Shown here: positions 60,893-64,000 of the stretch, piece after piece
How the letters are laid out: every line of letters starts with the position of its first letter
Numbering within the stretch: the first letter of the stretch is position 1
NCBI GenBank assembly: GCA_964491015.1
Contig: CAZBEY010000002.1
Span: 24,693 to 88,692 of the forward strand
DNA from: JADFRD01 sp964491015
GTDB taxonomy: Bacteria > Fidelibacterota > Marinisomatia > Marinisomatales > TCS55
DNA length: 64,000 nucleotides
Direction: 5' to 3'
Translations under genes and position numbers: made by a program
The notes under the pieces: model-generated
Told to the model about the DNA's origin: nothing
Seen by the model: only the letters and a program-made list of their open reading frames with translations
Databases searched by the model: none

Positions 60893-61007
60893 TTTGTTTG
60901 TTATTTCACTCTCATAATTGTTTAAATAGAACATATCTATCATAAGATTATTTTTTACAATTATTGTTTATAAATTACTGTATAGAATTTTAAAGAAAGG
61001 ATAGAGA

Positions 61008-62945
61008 ATGGCAATTAAACAATTTGACCCATCAAAAGATTTTGTAAAGAATGCATGGATTCAATCCCTGGATCAATACATGAAATTATATGATAAGTCT
61101 ATGAAAAACCCTGACTCTTTTTGGAGTGAACAAGCCCAACGAATTACCTGGATGAAAAAATGGGATTCAGTGAGTGAAGTTGATTTTCGTACCGCAGGCA
61201 TAAAATGGTTTTCCGGAGGGAAACTCAATGTAAGTTTCAATTGTTTAGATCGCCATGTTGAAGCTGGGCGCGGCGATAAAACTGCTCTTATTTGGGAAGG
61301 CAATAATCCGGAAGAGGATCAGCGCTATTCATATAGCGAGCTACTGGATGAAGTACAAAAATTTGCCAATGTGCTAAAAAACATGGGTGTAGAAAAAGGT
61401 GATAGGGTATGCATGTATATGCAAATGATTCCCCAGTTACCAATTGCCATGCTGGCCTGCGCAAGGATTGGGGCAGTTCATTCGATTGTTTTTGGAGCAT
61501 TCAGTGCAGATTCTTTGAGGGATCGCATTAATGATTCAGAATGCAAGGTGCTCATTACTCAGGACACAGGCGTCCGGGGGACAAAACAGAATATCCCAAT
61601 GAAATCCAATGCAGATAAAGCAGTTTCCCAGGCGCCATCCATTACAAATGTTGTTGTTGTACAAAGGACTGGAGAAGCTGTAAATATGACCGTGGGAATG
61701 GATAACTGGTGGCATGAAGAAATAGCAAAAGCAGATGCTGATTGTATACCGGAAGAAATGGACGCGGAAGATCCTTTGTTCATTTTATATACATCAGGGT
61801 CTACTGGGAAGCCAAAAGGAGTACTGCATACTACCGGTGGATATTTGGTTTACACGAGTTATTCTCATGAGCTCATCTTTGATTATCACAAGGATGATAT
61901 TTTTTGGTGTACAGCAGATATCGGCTGGATTACTGGTCATTCATACATCGTTTATGGTCCATTAGCTAACGGCGCTACGTCAGTTATGTTTGAAGGTGTG
62001 CCCAACTACCCTGACTTTGGGCGTTTCTGGGATGTCGTTGATAAGCACAAAATAACCTTATTTTACACCGCCCCCACTGCATTACGTGCATTAATGAAAG
62101 AAGGCAATGGTCATGTAACCACCCGTGATTTGTCTTCTCTTCGTCTGCTGGGAACCGTTGGCGAACCCATCAAAGAGCAGGAATGGATGTGGTATAATAA
62201 TATAGTAGGTAAAGGGAAATGTCCCATCGTTGATACATGGTGGCAGACTGAAACAGGCGGTATTCTGATTACTCCTCTTCCTGGCGCCACGCCCACGAAA
62301 CCTGGATCAGCCACATTTCCATTTTTTGGAATTGAACCGGTGCTATTAACAGAGGACGGGGATGAAATTGAAGGAAATGATGTTTCAGGTCTGCTGGCGA
62401 TAAAAACCTCTTGGCCAGGGCAGATGCGAACGCTCTATGGCGATCATAACCGCTTTTTTGACACCTATTTTTCCCAATTCCCCGGATATTATTTCACCGG
62501 AGATGGCGCTCGCAGGGATGAGGATGGATATTATTGGATCACCGGTCGGGTGGACGATGTATTGAATGTGTCTGGGCACCGAATTGGAACAGCTGAAGTA
62601 GAAGGAGCCATCGGGAAAGCAAACGGTGTGGCAGAAGCGGCAGTGGTGGGATTTCCCCATGAAATTAAAGGACAGGGCATTTACGCTTTTGTGACGCTTA
62701 TGACCGGTATGGAAAGTTCAGCTGAAATTGAAAATGATATCCGGGCCTCGGTTACAACAAAGATCGGCCCGCACTCCAAGCCGGATAAGATTCAGTTTAC
62801 TCCGGCATTGCCCAAAACACGTTCCGGAAAAATTATGCGCCGGATTTTAAGAAAAATTGCTGAAGGAGATACGGATAACATGGGTGATATTTCTACCTTG
62901 GCAGATCCGTCAGTGGTAGAGAACCTGGTCGCTGGATCGAAATAA
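61008..62945 (+). CDS. acs: Acetyl-CoA synthetase
   Basis: A 645-residue AMP-forming ligase that activates acetate to acetyl-CoA. The adenylate loop YTSGSTGKPKG is at 261-271. DTWWQTETGG is the substrate/AMP motif, and GYYFTGDGARRDEDGYYWIT precedes the hinge. The acetylation-regulated Lys608 is in LPKTRSGKIMRR. AAAGGATAGAG lies just before the ATG at 61008. It is divergent from the GAPDH pair. Confidence 0.97.
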   Translation: MAIKQFDPSKDFVKNAWIQSLDQYMKLYDKSMKNPDSFWSEQAQRITWMKKWDSVSEVDFRTAGIKWFSGGKLNVSFNCLDRHVEAGRGDKTALIWEGNNPEEDQRYSYSELLDEVQKFANVLKNMGVEKGDRVCMYMQMIPQLPIAMLACARIGAVHSIVFGAFSADSLRDRINDSECKVLITQDTGVRGTKQNIPMKSNADKAVSQAPSITNVVVVQRTGEAVNMTVGMDNWWHEEIAKADADCIPEEMDAEDPLFILYTSGSTGKPKGVLHTTGGYLVYTSYSHELIFDYHKDDIFWCTADIGWITGHSYIVYGPLANGATSVMFEGVPNYPDFGRFWDVVDKHKITLFYTAPTALRALMKEGNGHVTTRDLSSLRLLGTVGEPIKEQEWMWYNNIVGKGKCPIVDTWWQTETGGILITPLPGATPTKPGSATFPFFGIEPVLLTEDGDEIEGNDVSGLLAIKTSWPGQMRTLYGDHNRFFDTYFSQFPGYYFTGDGARRDEDGYYWITGRVDDVLNVSGHRIGTAEVEGAIGKANGVAEAAVVGFPHEIKGQGIYAFVTLMTGMESSAEIENDIRASVTTKIGPHSKPDKIQFTPALPKTRSGKIMRRILRKIAEGDTDNMGDISTLADPSVVENLVAGSK

Positions 62946-63032
62946 ATTAAGCATATACAGTCGTTCATTATTAACCCAGTTAATCGGGTTCCTGATGAAT
63001 TAAATATTGTTGTATGTTTTTAATTAACCACT

Positions 63033-64000
63033 CTATTTTTTTGTTTTCCGCAGATAATTGATAATCTCCCCTATAATACTGACAGCAATTTCGGGAACTG
63101 TTTGAGCATGGATATCCAATCCTACCGGTGCTTGAACCCGATCCAAATTTTTTTGAGTAAACCCTTCTTCTTCGAGTCCTTGAGCTAAAATTTTCCATTT
63201 TCGCTGACTACTGATCAATCCAATCCAACCTGCATTTGATTGAAGGAGCCACCGGATTAAAGTTAAATCATAGTGATGTCCACGGGTGGCAACCAGAGCC
63301 AGGTCAGACGGTTGAAGATACATATTTTCTATGAGAGATTCGATGGGAGCAAAAGATCGCGTTTTTGCGTGAGGAAACCTGTCACCTGAAACAAATGTTT
63401 CTCTGTCATCATGAACCGTAATATTTAAATCAACAAAATGAGCGAGATCCCCAACTGCTTTTCCCACATGACCTCCCCCAAAAATATGAAGGACGGGGTT
63501 CGGTGAAACGTACCGAAACAGATGGATCCTATCTTCTGAAATGATTGTTTTATTTTTTTTGTCATCAATCAAATCGTCGACGGGGATATCAAAGATCGGT
63601 TTATTTGAATTTAAAACGTGGCGGGTGATTTCTTTTGTATTCAAATGATAAGTTGTGAGCCAGGCTTGATCCCTATTTATATTATTAAGCCCTGCCCAAA
63701 AGGATTGAAGGTCGAATGTGTAGGGTTCAATAGCTATTTTTACTGTACCACCGCAAAGACCACCATCTTTGGATAAATTATCATTGGTAAAATCGAAGGA
63801 TTCAAGTAATGTTTTGTTATTTTTTAGTGATGCCAATGCAAGATCAATAACATTTTTTTCCATGGTACCGCCGCCAATTGTACCAATGATTTTTCCTGAT
63901 TGGCACACCAGCATCATAGGATAATCTTTCCGGGGAACAGACCCTTTCCATTCCATTACTGTACAGAGAGCACAGGGTTCGCTGAAATCAAATTCAACGA
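63033..64000 (-). CDS. XdhC/CoxI-family protein (N-terminus beyond the window)
   Basis: An accessory protein of the XdhC group, which handles molybdenum cofactor for xanthine or CO dehydrogenases. At least 322 codons are visible. The frame continues upstream of the ATG at 63956 (EPCALCTVMEWKGSVPRK, matching the usual C-A-x-x-T-V start) and runs off the window, so 63956 is internal. The XdhC_CoxI domain holds GTIGGGTMEK. The C-terminal Rossmann domain holds LHIFGGGHVGKAVGDLAHF and ALVATRGHHYDLTLIRWLL. No molybdo-hydroxylase gene is visible here; it may lie to the right. Confidence 0.9.
   Translation of the reverse strand, partial: VEFDFSEPCALCTVMEWKGSVPRKDYPMMLVCQSGKIIGTIGGGTMEKNVIDLALASLKNNKTLLESFDFTNDNLSKDGGLCGGTVKIAIEPYTFDLQSFWAGLNNINRDQAWLTTYHLNTKEITRHVLNSNKPIFDIPVDDLIDDKKNKTIISEDRIHLFRYVSPNPVLHIFGGGHVGKAVGDLAHFVDLNITVHDDRETFVSGDRFPHAKTRSFAPIESLIENMYLQPSDLALVATRGHHYDLTLIRWLLQSNAGWIGLISSQRKWKILAQGLEEEGFTQKNLDRVQAPVGLDIHAQTVPEIAVSIIGEIINYLRKTKK

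Noticed and set aside
62973..62990. Possible terminator after acs
   Set aside because: Stem is only 5 bp (AACCC/GGGTT) with an 8-base loop and no T run.

Overview
The window is a chromosomal segment of an AT-rich Gram-negative bacterium. It encodes lipid A synthesis (lpxD, lpxC, fabZ, lpxA, an LpxL-like acyltransferase), BamA and a Skp/OmpH chaperone. It also encodes a PorV/PorQ-like outer-membrane protein and exported proteins with type IX secretion-style C-terminal domains (a YPNPFNP motif at 30537-32645, a PNPFSPNGDG motif at 32941-36165). This combination points to the Fibrobacteres-Chlorobi-Bacteroidetes superphylum. The separate lpxC and fabZ genes (fused in Bacteroidetes), FloA/NfeD, a membrane pyrophosphatase and a GSII-type glutamine synthetase suggest a Marinimicrobia-like or related lineage rather than a true Bacteroidetes. 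That placement is inference; no rRNA gene is present.

Layout. 1-2.2 kb: a gene cut by the left edge, a Doc-type toxin with an HTH antitoxin behind a strikingly periodic GTTAAC array, and an MFS exporter. 2.3-5 kb: ferredoxin, a cysteine-free Mrp ATPase, and an unrecognised membrane protein/zinc-ribbon pair. 5-15 kb: one long + strand envelope and isoprenoid cluster, uppS-bamA-skp-lpxD-lpxC-fabZ-lpxA-(exported unknown)-dxr-rseP. 15-17.2 kb (-): a DUF3108 protein, a TsaC/Sua5 protein and an LpxL-like acyltransferase. 17.3-20.1 kb (+): NfeD protease, FloA and an acidic membrane-anchored protein. 20.1-28.6 kb (-): coaE, adk, a phosphotransacylase, a small broken gene, then a pyrimidine-salvage operon (CNT transporter, tdk, udk, cdd) with a rhomboid protease and an M23 peptidase upstream. 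28.7-36.2 kb: exported PDZ, beta-barrel, penicillin-acylase and lamin-tail proteins. 36.2-36.8 kb is a relic zone holding a 36-codon stump of a class V aminotransferase and a 41-aa small ORF.

36.8-45 kb (-): PepC, DUF190/CrcB, DJ-1, PlsC, MutY and MarR with its own operator, CsaA, a lipase, and glnII under an Lrp/AsnC regulator. 45-51 kb (-): an M1 peptidase fused to a beta-barrel, a PorV-like protein, and priA. 51-58.4 kb (-): rplI, rpsR, rpsF, hppA, pth, rplY, prs, tRNA-Gln, ispE and ispF. 58.6-61 kb (-): two overlapping GAPDH genes, the first of which encodes a paralogue without the catalytic cysteine. 61-64 kb: acs (+) and an XdhC-family gene (-) that runs off the right edge.

Most genes are core housekeeping. 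The most unusual items are the GAPDH pseudoenzyme coupled to an active GAPDH, the 29-bp-periodic operator array of the toxin-antitoxin locus, the M1 peptidase/barrel fusion, the cysteine-free Mrp, and the small broken genes at 22.3-22.45 kb and 36.6-36.7 kb.
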